Positions 8,160 to 17,491 of a DNA stretch of 64,000 nucleotides are shown here, piece by piece; the stretch's first letter is position 1; every line of letters begins with the position of its first letter. The notes beneath the pieces are model-generated. The model worked only from the letters and a program-made list of their open reading frames with translations, did no database searches and was not told the DNA's origin. The DNA is taken from contig NZ_OZ007001.1 in NCBI RefSeq assembly GCF_963931295.1, positions 806,001-870,000 of the forward strand, given 5' to 3'. Both the position numbers and the translations under genes were made by a program. The stretch comes from an uncultured Mailhella sp. (GTDB taxonomy: Bacteria > Desulfobacterota > Desulfovibrionia > Desulfovibrionales > Desulfovibrionaceae).

Positions 8160-9133
8160 GACTTCACTCCCAGCGTGCGCATCATGGAAAGATCGGCCTC
8201 AAAGGCCGCGCCCGACGTGGTGAGATAATCGCCGATCATCATGCCGTTCGCGCCGGCCGCGTACAGCCAGCTCTGCCACGCGCCGAGCACGTGACCGCGG
8301 CCCCCGGCAATGAGCAGATCCTTGTCGGGATTCATGACGCGGAAAAGCGCAATGGCGCGCAGCGCCTCCTCAGGCGCAAGACGCGGCATGTGTTCGAGCC
8401 TCGTGCCCGCAATGGCGTTCAGAAAGTTCAGCGGAATGGAATTCACGTCCAGTTCCGCGAGCGTGCAGGCGAGCTCCACCCGCTGTTCCAGGCTCTCGCC
8501 GAGCCCGATGATGCCCCCGGAACACACTTCCAGCCCCGCCTCCCGGGCGACGCGCAGACTCTGCACGTCTTCCGCGTAGGCGTGCGTGGTACAGATGTTC
8601 GGAAAATAGCTCTCCGCCGTTTCCAGATTGTGATGATAGCGCGTGACGCCCGCCTCGCGATAGCACGCGGCGCGCTCCTTCGTGAGCATGCCGAGCGAGC
8701 CGCACACGCTCATGCCCGTTTCCCGGACAATGCGCTCCACCGCGCGGCACAGGGGCTCCACGTCGGCCTCGCCGAGCATGGTGCCGCTCACCACGATGCC
8801 GAAACGCATGCTTCCGTGCGCGGCGGCCTCCGCCGCCTTGCGCAAAAGCGTCTCCTCGTCCATAAAAGGATAGACAGGAGCGCCCGTTTCATGATGTGCT
8901 GACTGTGCGCAGAATGCGCAGTTTTCCGGGCAACGGCCGGATTTGGCGTTGATGATGCCGCAGTTGAAGAACGACGGAGCGCGCGCGGCGCGCACCACCC
9001 CGGCCACGGACAGCATGTCCGTGGTGCAGGAGGCGGGAAGATGAATGAATTCCTCCGCTTCGCGGCGGGACAGCAGGGGACCTTTCCCGTCCCCGGCAAG
9101 ACGATGAAGGATGGCGGAAAGAAGAGTATGCAT
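8156..9133 (-). CDS. bioB: biotin synthase (radical SAM)
   Basis: 325 residues from the ATG at 9131-9133, which has an AGGAAA about eight bases upstream. BioB inserts sulfur into dethiobiotin. The SAM-cluster cysteines lie in CPENCAFC, and FNCGIINAKSGRCPE just before is typical of BioB; YHHNLET and GGRGHVLG are also conserved BioB features. It is the first gene of the bioB-bioDA-symporter unit, with a 4-bp overlap with bioDA. An upstream in-frame start (9196) would run through the operator at 9191-9223 and is less likely. Expression is probably repressed by BirA-biotinyl-AMP at that operator. Confidence 0.95.
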   Translation of the reverse strand: MHTLLSAILHRLAGDGKGPLLSRREAEEFIHLPASCTTDMLSVAGVVRAARAPSFFNCGIINAKSGRCPENCAFCAQSAHHETGAPVYPFMDEETLLRKAAEAAAHGSMRFGIVVSGTMLGEADVEPLCRAVERIVRETGMSVCGSLGMLTKERAACYREAGVTRYHHNLETAESYFPNICTTHAYAEDVQSLRVAREAGLEVCSGGIIGLGESLEQRVELACTLAELDVNSIPLNFLNAIAGTRLEHMPRLAPEEALRAIALFRVMNPDKDLLIAGGRGHVLGAWQSWLYAAGANGMMIGDYLTTSGAAFEADLSMMRTLGVKS

Positions 9134-9190
9134 AATTTTTTCCTGATAACGATAAGGGAAGTCCTCTTCTTTTATCCGCATGCCGTTTAA

Positions 9191-9223
9191 TGTCAACTTA
9201 AATAAAATATTTTTTAGTTGACA
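9191..9223. promoter_or_regulatory. BirA-type biotin operator between bioB and birA
   Basis: Perfect 8-bp arms TGTCAACT (9191-9198) and AGTTGACA (9216-9223) flank a 17-base spacer made only of A and T. The arms resemble known BirA sites (TTGTaAACC-N14-16-GGTTtACAA), with a slightly wider spacer. On the minus strand a candidate bioB promoter TTGTCA (9219-9224) / TTTAAG (9197-9202) has its boxes inside the two arms, as expected for a repressor site. It may also act on birA. Confidence 0.8.
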
Positions 9224-9250
9224 ATCGATGTTTCACCACGGGAGAAAGCC

Positions 9251-10045
9251 ATGACGCGAGATGAAATTCCCATGCGTGACCGCATTCTGGACAGTCTTGT
9301 GCAGAACGGACAGGAACACTGGATTTCCGGAGAGGCGCTTTCACGATCTCTCGGCATCAGCCGGGCCGCGGTGAGCAAGCATGTGATGGGGTTGCGCGAG
9401 GAAGGGCACATCATAGAATCGGTGCCGCGACGGGGCTACCGGCTCATTTCCCGGGCGGATCCGTGGGCGGGCCACGACGCGCGCGAAGAGCTCAATACCA
9501 GCGTGCTGGGAAGAAAAGACTGGCTGTGGCTCAAGGAAACGGACTCCACCAATCAGGTGGCCGCGCTGGAAGCCATGAACGGCGCGGAAGAAGGCGTGGT
9601 CGTGGTGGCGCGACGCCAGAACGAGGGAAGAGGCAGCAACGGTCACCGCTGGCTGAACCTGCCGGGCAGCCTGACGTTTTCCGTCATCACCAAGCCGCAC
9701 ATTTCCCCGGAAAAGCTGGGTCTGCTGCCCCGGCTGGTCATGGAGGCCGTGGCGCGGGCGGTGAAAAAAAGCTGCGGGCTCGACCTGGAGCAGCGTCCGC
9801 CCAACGATCTTTTCTTCAACAATCGCAAGGTGGTGGGCATACTGGTGGAAAGCATGTTTCACAACACCGATCTGCAGTGGGCCGTGGTGGGCATAGGCGT
9901 GAACGTCAACGTACCGGCGGAAGCCATTCCGAAGGAACTTGCAGGCATCGCCTCATCTCTGTACGCGGAAACCGGCACGGCCTTCAGCGTGGCGAATCTG
10001 CTCAGGCATCTTCTGGAAGAGCTGGAAAATCTGCTCAGGCCGTGA
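9251..10045 (+). CDS. birA: biotin-[acetyl-CoA-carboxylase] ligase and biotin repressor BirA
   Basis: 264 residues. Residues 5-60 form a winged helix-turn-helix (ISGEALSRSLGISRAAVSKH), so this is the regulator type of BirA, not ligase only. The catalytic domain has a modified glycine-rich loop, EGRGSNGHRW (usual form GRGRRGR), then PPNDLFFNNRKVVGILVE and VGIGVNVN. It activates biotin to biotinyl-AMP and loads it onto the biotin carboxyl carrier protein; with the adenylate bound it represses the bio genes. ATG chosen at 9251 after GGAGAAA; the longer TTG start at 9218 would begin inside the operator. Divergent from bioB. Confidence 0.93.
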   Translation: MTRDEIPMRDRILDSLVQNGQEHWISGEALSRSLGISRAAVSKHVMGLREEGHIIESVPRRGYRLISRADPWAGHDAREELNTSVLGRKDWLWLKETDSTNQVAALEAMNGAEEGVVVVARRQNEGRGSNGHRWLNLPGSLTFSVITKPHISPEKLGLLPRLVMEAVARAVKKSCGLDLEQRPPNDLFFNNRKVVGILVESMFHNTDLQWAVVGIGVNVNVPAEAIPKELAGIASSLYAETGTAFSVANLLRHLLEELENLLRP

Positions 10046-10446
10046 ACGCGGGCGGCGGAGAAACGCCTTGCTCCGCGGTGTTGCCGCGTCTCGCTCCGAC
10101 GCCAGCACATTTTCCGCCCTGCGCGTTCTCTGTTTCGCTCGGTCTCAGCTCCGTGCAGCGTCAGCCAGCGGGCCCCAGCTCCATGCAATCACGGCCCTGC
10201 GCATTTGCCGACCTGACAAGTTTCATTTTCGCACAGGCCCAGATCTGCGCATTGGCCAAGCTGTGCATGGTCCGCGCCGCGCAAGGCTCAGCTTCGAGCC
10301 TTCGCCGTGCCGAATGCTCTCCGTCCCGCCCTCTCCTGCCGCATCGCCGCTCCTTCCAGCACAAAAGGCCGTCTTCCTTTCGGAAAACGGCCTTTTTCTA
10401 TGCGTCGCGAAGAGCATTTCTCCCCGCGAATTGTTGCAGGATGCGC
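10046..10446. other. spacer between birA and pgk
   Basis: No supported gene. It is GC-rich and holds only the shared terminator at 10363-10397. Confidence 0.6.
10363..10397. terminator. bidirectional terminator between birA and pgk
   Basis: AAAAGGCCGT pairs with ACGGCCTTTT, with inner pairing TTCC/GGAA. There is a T run on both strands, so it can serve both converging genes. Confidence 0.85.
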
Positions 10447-11628
10447 CTACTTCTTCGAGGCGGCGTCGGCAAGGGCGGCCACGGCGGGCAGGGTCTTGCC
10501 TTCGAGCACTTCGAGGAACGCGCCGCCGCCGGTGGACAGATAGCCCATCTTGGAGGCCACGCCGAAGGATTCCACAGCGGCCACGGTATCGCCGCCGCAC
10601 ACCAGGGTGTAGGCCTTGGAGTCGGCAAGGATGTCGGCAAGAGCGCGACTGCCCTTGTCGAAGGGCACGGTTTCAAACGCGCCCACGGGGCCGTTCCACA
10701 CGATGGTGCGGGCGTCGGCAAGAATCTTGGCGTAGGCCTTCACGGTCTCTTCGCCGATGTCGAAGGCGCAGTCTTCGGCGGAAAGTTCGGAAACCTTCTT
10801 GGTCACGGCTTCGGAAGCGCGTTCAAAGCTCGGAGCCACCACCACGTCGGTGGGCAGGGGCAGCAGCACGTTGCGTTCCTTCGCCATGTCGATGAGGCGC
10901 TTGGCTTCGGGAATGAGATCCTTTTCCACGAGGGAGGAGCCCATATTGTACCCAGCGGCCTCCAGGAAGGTGTTGGCGATGCCGCCGCCCACGATGAGGC
11001 CGTCCACATGCTTGAGCAGGTTTTCGAGCACGGTGAGCTTGGTGGACACCTTGGAACCGCCAATGATGGCGAAGAGCGGACGTTCAGGGGTGTCGAGCAG
11101 CTTGGTGGCGGCTTCCATTTCGGCGAACATGAGCGGTCCTGCCACGGCCACGGCGGCCTTGCGCAGCGCGCCTTCGGTGGAGGCCTGCGCACGATGGGCC
11201 GCGCCGAACGCGTCCATCACGTAGATGTCGCCCATGGCGGCGTACTTGGCGGCCAGCTCTTCGCTGTTCTTCTTTTCGCCCTTGAAGAAGCGCACGTTCT
11301 CGCACAGCACCACCTGACCGGGCTTGCATTCCACGCCCTTCAGCGGTTCGGCGCAGAATTCCACGGGCATGCCGAGCAGCTTGCCCATGTGAGCGGCCAC
11401 GGGACGCAGAGAGAACTGTTCTTCAAACACGCCCTCGGTGGGGCGGCCCAGATGCGCAAGCAGAATGACGCCCGCGCCCGCGTCCAGGGCCTTCTTGATG
11501 GTGGGCAGCACGGCGCGGATGCGCTTGTCGCTGGTGATGACGCCGTCATGGATGGGAACATTCACGTCCACGCGCATGACAACGCGCTTGCCCTTCATGT
11601 CCACATCGTTCATGGTCAGTGCTTTCAT
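10447..11628 (-). CDS. pgk: phosphoglycerate kinase
   Basis: 393 residues, the normal length. It interconverts 1,3-bisphosphoglycerate + ADP and 3-phosphoglycerate + ATP in the cytosol. N-terminal substrate site RVDVNVPIHDG; HLGRPTEG; ALLFAIIGGSKVSTK-type core (here PLFAIIGGSKVSTK); C-terminal nucleotide region VWNGPVGAFE and STGGGAFLE. The ATG at 11628 follows AGGAGAAAACC. It is the last gene of a merR-rpe-tkt-pgk series on the minus strand, 16 bp after tkt. Confidence 0.97.
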   Translation of the reverse strand: MKALTMNDVDMKGKRVVMRVDVNVPIHDGVITSDKRIRAVLPTIKKALDAGAGVILLAHLGRPTEGVFEEQFSLRPVAAHMGKLLGMPVEFCAEPLKGVECKPGQVVLCENVRFFKGEKKNSEELAAKYAAMGDIYVMDAFGAAHRAQASTEGALRKAAVAVAGPLMFAEMEAATKLLDTPERPLFAIIGGSKVSTKLTVLENLLKHVDGLIVGGGIANTFLEAAGYNMGSSLVEKDLIPEAKRLIDMAKERNVLLPLPTDVVVAPSFERASEAVTKKVSELSAEDCAFDIGEETVKAYAKILADARTIVWNGPVGAFETVPFDKGSRALADILADSKAYTLVCGGDTVAAVESFGVASKMGYLSTGGGAFLEVLEGKTLPAVAALADAASKK

Positions 11629-11644
11629 CGGTTTTCTCCTTTCC

Positions 11645-13639
11645 TTACAGCAGTTCAAGAGCCTGCTGCACAATGTTTTCTACCGTAAAGCCAAACTTCG
11701 GGAACAGCTTTCCCGCCGGAGCGGAAGCTCCGAATGTTCCCATACCGACGACGCGGCCGTCAAGTCCCACATACTTCCACCACCATGCGGCGGTCTGCGC
11801 TTCCACGGCCACGCGCACGCGCACGGAAGACGGAAGCACGGATTCACGATAGGCGGCGTCCTGACGATCGAACACCTCGCAGGAAGGCATGGAAACCACG
11901 CGCACGCGGCGGCCTTCCGCCGAAAGCTTTTCCGCGGCCTGCACGGCGAGCTGCACTTCGGAACCCGTGGCAATGTAAATGAGTTCCGGTTCGCCTTCGC
12001 AGTCTCTGAGCACGTAGCCGCCGCGACGGATGTCGGCCACCTGCGCTTCGGTGCGCTTCTGCTGAGGGAGCGCCTGACGGCTCATGACGAGGCACACGGG
12101 GCCGTCCTGATATTCCACGGCCTGCGTCCAGGCCACGGCGGCCTCGGTGCTGTCGCAGGGACGCCAGACCTGCACGCCGGGCGTCATGCGCAGAGCGGCG
12201 ATCTGTTCCACGGGCTGATGGGTGGGGCCGTCTTCGCCCACGCCGATGGAATCGTGCGTGAGCACCCAGATGACGCGCTGCTTCATGATGGCCGCCGAGC
12301 GGATGATGCTCTTGGCGTAGTCGGAAAACACGAAGAAGGTGCCCGCGTAGGGAATGAAGCCGCCGTGCAGCTTGAGGCCGTTCATGACGGCGCCCATGCC
12401 GAACTCGCGCACGCCGTAGCGGATGTAGTTGCCGGAATAATCGGAAACGTCGAGCGTTTTTGCGCCCTTGAACTCCGTGCCCACGGAGCCGCTGAGGTCG
12501 GCCGAGCCGCCCACGAGTTCCGGCAGCGCGGGAGCGATGACGTTGAGCACGTTCTTGCCCGCCGCGCGGGTGGCGACGTCCTTGGTTTCGGCCATGGCGG
12601 CCTCCACGGCCTTGCGGGCCGCCTCGGGCCATGCGGCGGGAAGCTTTCCGGCCATGCGGCGGCGGAACTCGGCGGCGAGTTCGGGATAGGCGGCGGCGTA
12701 GGCGGCGAACATGTCTTCCCAGGCCTTCTGCGCGGCGGCGCCCTTTTCACGGGCGTCCCAGGCGGCGCGGATGTCGTCCGGCACGGTGAAGGGTTCGGAC
12801 GTCCAGCCCATGGCGGCGCGGGCGGCGGCGGCTTCTTCCGCGCCGAGCGGCGAGCCGTGGCAGGAAGCCGTGCCGGCCTTGGTGGGCGCAAAGCGGCCGA
12901 TCACCGTCTTGCAGCAGATGAGCGAAGGCTTGTCCGTCACGGCCATGGCCTGACGGATGGCCATGTCGAGAGCCTCGGAATCATGACCGTCGATGCCGCG
13001 CACCACGTGCCAGCCCATGGCTTCAAAGCGGGCGGGAGTGTCGTCGGTAAACCATCCTTCCACGTTGCCGTCGATGGAAATGCTGTTGTCGTCGTAGAGC
13101 GCGATGAGACGGCCGAGCTTCCAGGTGCCCGCAAGCGAGCACGCTTCCTGCGACAGGCCTTCCATGAGGCAGCCGTCGCCGAGGAACACCCAGGTGTAGT
13201 GATCCATGACGGGGAAGCCTTCGCGGTTGAAGGTGTGGGCCATCATGCGTTCGGCAAGAGCCATGCCCACGGCGGTGGCGATGCCCTGACCGAGCGGGCC
13301 GGTGGTCATTTCCACGCCGGGGGTCACGCCGAATTCGGGATGTCCGGGCGTTTTCGCGTCGAGCTGACGGAAGTTGCGGATGTCGTCCATGGAAAGATCG
13401 TATCCGGTGAGATGCAGCAGCGCATAGAGCAGCATGGAGGCGTGACCGTTGGAAAGCACGAAGCGGTCGCGGTTGGGCCAGGCGGGGTCGGCAGGATTAT
13501 GCTTCAGAAAGCCGCGCCACAGGGCTTCGGCCATGTCGGCCATGCCCATGGGAGCGCCGGGATGACCGGATTTGGCTTTCTCGATGGCGTCGATGGAAAG
13601 GGCGCGGATGGCATTGGCAAGTTCTGCACGAGTAGGCAT
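11645..13639 (-). CDS. tkt: transketolase
   Basis: 664 residues, full length. A thiamine-diphosphate enzyme that moves two-carbon units between sugar phosphates in the non-oxidative pentose phosphate pathway. Visible features: [18 protein letters not shown] near the N terminus, the ThDP motif beginning GDGCLMEG near residue 155, GIDGHD, and the [17 protein letters not shown] pyrimidine/substrate motif. The ATG at 13639 has GGAGA upstream. It lies between rpe and pgk, so three sugar-phosphate enzymes are probably co-transcribed. Confidence 0.97.
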   Translation of the reverse strand: MPTRAELANAIRALSIDAIEKAKSGHPGAPMGMADMAEALWRGFLKHNPADPAWPNRDRFVLSNGHASMLLYALLHLTGYDLSMDDIRNFRQLDAKTPGHPEFGVTPGVEMTTGPLGQGIATAVGMALAERMMAHTFNREGFPVMDHYTWVFLGDGCLMEGLSQEACSLAGTWKLGRLIALYDDNSISIDGNVEGWFTDDTPARFEAMGWHVVRGIDGHDSEALDMAIRQAMAVTDKPSLICCKTVIGRFAPTKAGTASCHGSPLGAEEAAAARAAMGWTSEPFTVPDDIRAAWDAREKGAAAQKAWEDMFAAYAAAYPELAAEFRRRMAGKLPAAWPEAARKAVEAAMAETKDVATRAAGKNVLNVIAPALPELVGGSADLSGSVGTEFKGAKTLDVSDYSGNYIRYGVREFGMGAVMNGLKLHGGFIPYAGTFFVFSDYAKSIIRSAAIMKQRVIWVLTHDSIGVGEDGPTHQPVEQIAALRMTPGVQVWRPCDSTEAAVAWTQAVEYQDGPVCLVMSRQALPQQKRTEAQVADIRRGGYVLRDCEGEPELIYIATGSEVQLAVQAAEKLSAEGRRVRVVSMPSCEVFDRQDAAYRESVLPSSVRVRVAVEAQTAAWWWKYVGLDGRVVGMGTFGASAPAGKLFPKFGFTVENIVQQALELL

Positions 13640-13673
13640 AAAGGCTGTCTCCTTGGAGGTATTGCAGGAAAAC

Positions 13674-14327
13674 TCAGCGCGCGGCGTCCGTGAAGGCGGC
13701 AAGGCGTTCGCTGAAGGGAGGATGTCCGAAAAACGCGGAACCGGAAACCAGCACATCTGCGCCGGCTTCAACAAGGGCTCCGGTATTGTCGAGATTCACG
13801 CCGCCGTCCACCTGAATGAGGCAGTCGGCGCGGCCGGCGGCGTTGAGCTTCGCCCGCAGTTCCGCAACCTTGCGGAGCGTGGCGGGCAGAAATTTCTGTC
13901 CCCCGAAGCCGGGGTTCACGCTCATCACGAGCACCATGTCCACATCGTCGAGCACGTAGTCGAGCGCGCTGAGCGGCGTGGCGGGATTCAGCGCCGCCCC
14001 GGCCTTCATGCCGAGACGCCGGATTTCCGCAAGCGTGCGCTGAAGATGCGCGGTGGCCTCCACGTGCGCCACGAGCATGTCCGCGCCCGCGTCCCGGAAC
14101 TCGCTCAGATAGCGTTCCGGCCGCTCGATCATGAGATGAACGTCAAAAAAAAGACCCGACGCCGGGCGCAGGCCTTTTATGACGTGTTGTCCGAATGTGA
14201 TATTGGGCACGAACTGCCCGTCCATCACGTCCCAGTGTACCCACTTCACCCCGGCAGATTCCAGATTCCTGAGGGTTTCTGCCAGATTTCCGCAGTCGGC
14301 GGAAAGAAGCGAGGGCGAGAGTATCAT
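13674..14327 (-). CDS. rpe: ribulose-phosphate 3-epimerase
   Basis: 217 residues, full length for this TIM-barrel metalloenzyme that interconverts ribulose 5-phosphate and xylulose 5-phosphate. Motifs: [30 protein letters not shown] (catalytic Asp and metal His region), [23 protein letters not shown] and QVDGGVN. Its ATG shares bases with the stop of the MerR-like gene (ATGA overlap), so translation of the two is coupled. It supplies substrate to the transketolase encoded next. Confidence 0.97.
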   Translation of the reverse strand: MILSPSLLSADCGNLAETLRNLESAGVKWVHWDVMDGQFVPNITFGQHVIKGLRPASGLFFDVHLMIERPERYLSEFRDAGADMLVAHVEATAHLQRTLAEIRRLGMKAGAALNPATPLSALDYVLDDVDMVLVMSVNPGFGGQKFLPATLRKVAELRAKLNAAGRADCLIQVDGGVNLDNTGALVEAGADVLVSGSAFFGHPPFSERLAAFTDAAR

Positions 14328-14716
14328 GAATGGTTCTCCTTGGGAGGGTTGTTGGTAAGCAGAGCGCGTATTTCCACAAGCTCCTTCAGCGCCTCGGTCA
14401 GCAGCTTTCTTGCGTCGTCGTCCTTTTCGGCGGGCCGCCCGGCGAGGGCCTGCGCAAGTTCCGGCATGGCCTCGCCCGCCAGCACGCGGCGCGCGCCTTC
14501 TATGGTCATGCCCTGTTCATGGAGCAGCGAACGTATTTTGCGCAGAAGCTCCATGTCGCCTTCCGAGTACAGGCGCTGTCCTTTGGGCGTCCGCACAGGC
14601 TGGAGAGCGGGGAATTCCCCTTCCCAGAACCGAAGCACGCTGGTCTGAAGGTTCAGCGCACGGGCGGCTTCGCCTATGCGGTACACCCTGCCGGACTGCG
14701 GCTTTTTCCTGTGCAT
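14324..14716 (-). CDS. MerR-family transcriptional regulator
   Basis: 130 residues. An N-terminal MerR winged helix (YRIGEAARALNLQTSVLRFW, about residues 11-30, then PKGQRLYSEGDMELLRKIR) is followed by a short helical tail without the metal-binding cysteines of MerR/CueR types. ATG at 14714-14716 with AAGGAC upstream; the longer frame starting at 14830 has no good binding site. It overlaps rpe by four bases. Genes like this often sit after ihfA/pheT in proteobacteria; here it heads a sugar-phosphate operon instead. Target and ligand are unknown; autoregulation of the operon is possible. Confidence 0.85.
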   Translation of the reverse strand: MHRKKPQSGRVYRIGEAARALNLQTSVLRFWEGEFPALQPVRTPKGQRLYSEGDMELLRKIRSLLHEQGMTIEGARRVLAGEAMPELAQALAGRPAEKDDDARKLLTEALKELVEIRALLTNNPPKENHS

Positions 14717-15255
14717 GTTGCTGTCCTTGGTCTGCGATCTGAAAAAATGGCACTGCAAGTAATTCTGATCGATCACGGGGCTCTCCACGATAAAAAGAGA
14801 AACGGCTTGCCGACCGATGTCCGTGTCCACCCCGATAGTCGCCCTTTCCCGAAAAAATTTCCAGAAAAAAATCAGCGAGGCAGCGCCACTTTCACGACTT
14901 CGCCCTTCAGCATGGCACGCAACTGAGTCAATATGATGTCAGCCGGACATTTTTTCCGCGTCTTTTGCCTTGCAGGACAACGTTTCGCCGCCCCGCCGCC
15001 GGCAGGACGCGGCGCGTCGAAACGCCGCTTTCCGCCACGAGCTCCGGCATCATCGCGCCTGAGCGCAGGGAACCTCTGCAAGAGCATGACCTTTCGTCAG
15101 CTTCGCCGTCGCAGGAGACGAAGCAAAGAAGCGGCACGCTGTCCGCAAAGCCGGGCCGGGCATCGACGCCCGAACGGCCCGCGTTCGGCGCTCCGGCAAA
15201 AGAAGCGTTCCCCGCCGCCCGCAGGAACGGCGAAGCGCGCCGCATCCGGCAAAGG
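14717..15255. other. spacer upstream of the merR-rpe-tkt-pgk unit
   Basis: No supported gene. A 71-codon open frame on the minus strand (14872-15087) has a protein-like C-terminal end but no start signal. No clear promoter was found by eye. Confidence 0.5.
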
Positions 15256-17271
15256 CTACTCTCCCCCGTCGAGGGAAAGCGCGGCTCTTCTGGCCTCAAG
15301 CTCGGAAATCTTCGATTCCAGCTCGCCGAGCGCCTCGAGTTCCTTTTCCGAACGCTCCTGAAGGGAATGGAATTCCTTGAGAAGCTCCGACGCCTTGACG
15401 CCGTCGGCGTACACGTCCGGATCGGCGAGCAGTCCTTCCACTTCCTCCTGACGGGTCAGCAGGGCCTCCAGCGCCTTTTCCTGTTCGGCGTAGCGGGCCT
15501 GGAGCGGCTTGAGCTGCTTGTAGAGCGCGTTTCGCTGTTCGGCCTGCTCGCGCTTGAGCTTTTTGAGATCCTCGCGGGAAAGGTTGGTGCCGGGAACCGG
15601 CCTCACCGCCGCGCCGGACGACGCGGAACGCGCGGCAGGCGCGGATTCCTGCTTTGCGGCGGCGGTGCGCGCCGCGCGACGGGCCGCGTCGTACTGCGCA
15701 AAGCCTTCCTTGTACACGGTGATGCCCTTCTCATCCACGGCCCATATTTCGTCCACGGCTTCGGAGAGCAGATGCCTGTCGTGCGCAACCACAAGCAGCG
15801 TTCCGTCAAAGGCTTCCAGAGCTTCCACCAGGGCGTCGCGGCTTTCGAGGTCCAGATGGTTGGTCGGTTCGTCGAGCACGAGGAAATTGCAGCGGCGCAG
15901 GAACAGGAGCGCCAGCACGAGCCTGCTGCGCTCGCCGCCGGAAAGCGAATCTATGGAGCGGTCGAAGTAGCCCTGTCCAAGCATGAACAGGCCGAGCACG
16001 CTCATGAGTTCCTCTTCCGAGGTGTGCGGGTCGGACAGACGACGCATTTCGCCGAGCACCGTGCCGCCGAGATCCAGCGTTTCGGCCTGCTGCTGGCTGT
16101 AGTAGCCCATGCGCGTGGAAGAGCCCATGGTGAACGTGCCGCCCGTGCGGGCCAGCCGGCCCGCAATGATCTTGAGCAGCGTGGACTTGCCGCAGCCGTT
16201 GTGTCCCACAAGGCCCACGCGCTGACCGCGGAACAGCGAAAAGGTGAGCGGCGGCCACAGCGTGGTGCCGTCGGGAAAATGGAAGGCCAGATCCGCCACG
16301 GAGAGCACCACCTTTTCGGAAGGCGCGGCCTCCGGCCACTTGAACGACAGTTCCCGCCGCTTGGGTTCGGGCTTGTACTGTTCAAGTTCCTTTTCCAGCT
16401 TCCTGGCCTGCTTCTGACGGGAGCCCGCCTGACGCGCCTTGGTGGCCTTGGCCTTGAAGCGGCGGATAAAGTCCATCTTGTGCTCAAGCTCGTCGGCTAT
16501 CTGCTTGGCCTCGCGTTCGCGCTGCTCCTCAATTTCCGCCTGAAGCTCCAGAAACTTGGTGTAGTTGCACTTGCGGAACACGGGCTTGGAAAGCCCGAGG
16601 TACAACACGTGCGTGCCCACATGGTCCATGAACACGCGGTCGTGCGCCACGAACACCAGAATTCCCTTGAAGTCCATGAGAAATTCTTCCAGCCATTCCA
16701 CGGCCTCAAGGTCGAGATGGTTGGTCGGTTCGTCGAGAAAGAGCACGTCCGCGCCCGCAGTGAGCACGCGCGCAAGCTTGGCGCGCTCGCGCCAGCCGCC
16801 CGAAAGCTGCCGGATGGGAAGGATCCATTTTTCCTTGGAAAAGCCGAGGCCCGAAAGCACGGTCTGCGCGCGCTGCTCGGGATTGTAGCCGTAGCGCGTT
16901 TCAAGGTCGTGCTGACGCGCCATGAGACGGTTCATGGCCGCCTCGTCGCCGGAGCTCTGCGCCTTTTCCCATTCCTGCCAGAAGTCGCCCCAGTCGGGCA
17001 GCGCGGCCTGCACCCATTCCAGGAGCGGCACGTCCAGCGTTTTTTCGTCCAGTATCTGCTCCACGTATCCCACGCGGCATCCGTGCGGAATGATCACCCG
17101 GCCGCCGTCCGGCGCGTCCACGCCCGCCAGCATGCGCAGAAGCGTGGATTTGCCCGTTCCGTTGGGGCCGCATACGCAAAGACGCATGCCGTCCACGATA
17201 TCCAGGGAAAAATCATGGAAAATGTCGCGGCCGCCGTATGACTTGGAAAGATTCTGAATGGTAATGTTCAT
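15256..17271 (-). CDS. ABC-F family ATPase (Uup/YheS-like)
   Basis: 671 residues, with two ABC nucleotide-binding domains in one chain and no membrane segments. Domain 1: Walker A GPNGTGKST (about residue 35), signature LSGGWRERAKLARVL, Walker B LFLDEPTNHLD. The linker (about residues 250-320) is charged and helical, as in the P-site tRNA-interaction motif. Domain 2: GHNGCGKST, LSGGERSRL, LVLDEPTNHLD. An Ala-rich hinge leads to a C-terminal coiled coil (about 590-665) as in Uup. ABC-F proteins act on ribosomes or in DNA repair rather than transport. The start ATG has only a weak ribosome-binding site. A resistance function cannot be deduced. Confidence 0.9.
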   Translation of the reverse strand: MNITIQNLSKSYGGRDIFHDFSLDIVDGMRLCVCGPNGTGKSTLLRMLAGVDAPDGGRVIIPHGCRVGYVEQILDEKTLDVPLLEWVQAALPDWGDFWQEWEKAQSSGDEAAMNRLMARQHDLETRYGYNPEQRAQTVLSGLGFSKEKWILPIRQLSGGWRERAKLARVLTAGADVLFLDEPTNHLDLEAVEWLEEFLMDFKGILVFVAHDRVFMDHVGTHVLYLGLSKPVFRKCNYTKFLELQAEIEEQREREAKQIADELEHKMDFIRRFKAKATKARQAGSRQKQARKLEKELEQYKPEPKRRELSFKWPEAAPSEKVVLSVADLAFHFPDGTTLWPPLTFSLFRGQRVGLVGHNGCGKSTLLKIIAGRLARTGGTFTMGSSTRMGYYSQQQAETLDLGGTVLGEMRRLSDPHTSEEELMSVLGLFMLGQGYFDRSIDSLSGGERSRLVLALLFLRRCNFLVLDEPTNHLDLESRDALVEALEAFDGTLLVVAHDRHLLSEAVDEIWAVDEKGITVYKEGFAQYDAARRAARTAAAKQESAPAARSASSGAAVRPVPGTNLSREDLKKLKREQAEQRNALYKQLKPLQARYAEQEKALEALLTRQEEVEGLLADPDVYADGVKASELLKEFHSLQERSEKELEALGELESKISELEARRAALSLDGGE

Positions 17272-17491
17272 GACAATGCGTTCGGGGACGTTCCCCGTGT
17301 TGTGGTGACAAGTTGACGCGACGCCGTGCTCTCCTGGCGGACGGCACAGGCGAAACGACGCCCGAACTTCCGAAAGCTCCGCCCCCTTCCGGCTCCGGAC
17401 AAGGATGAGCACCCGGCTCCGACACGGCGTCGGCGCGCGGCAGAGACGCAGGCCGGGCGAAGCGGCGCGTCCGCCGTTTCAGCGTTCGCGG

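Noticed and set aside
14872..15087. 71-codon frame upstream of the MerR-like gene whose end (ADIILTQLRAMLKGEVVKVA) looks protein-like
   Set aside because: The first two thirds are Arg/Gly/Ala-rich noise and no binding site is present. It could be a gene remnant, but the evidence is too thin.
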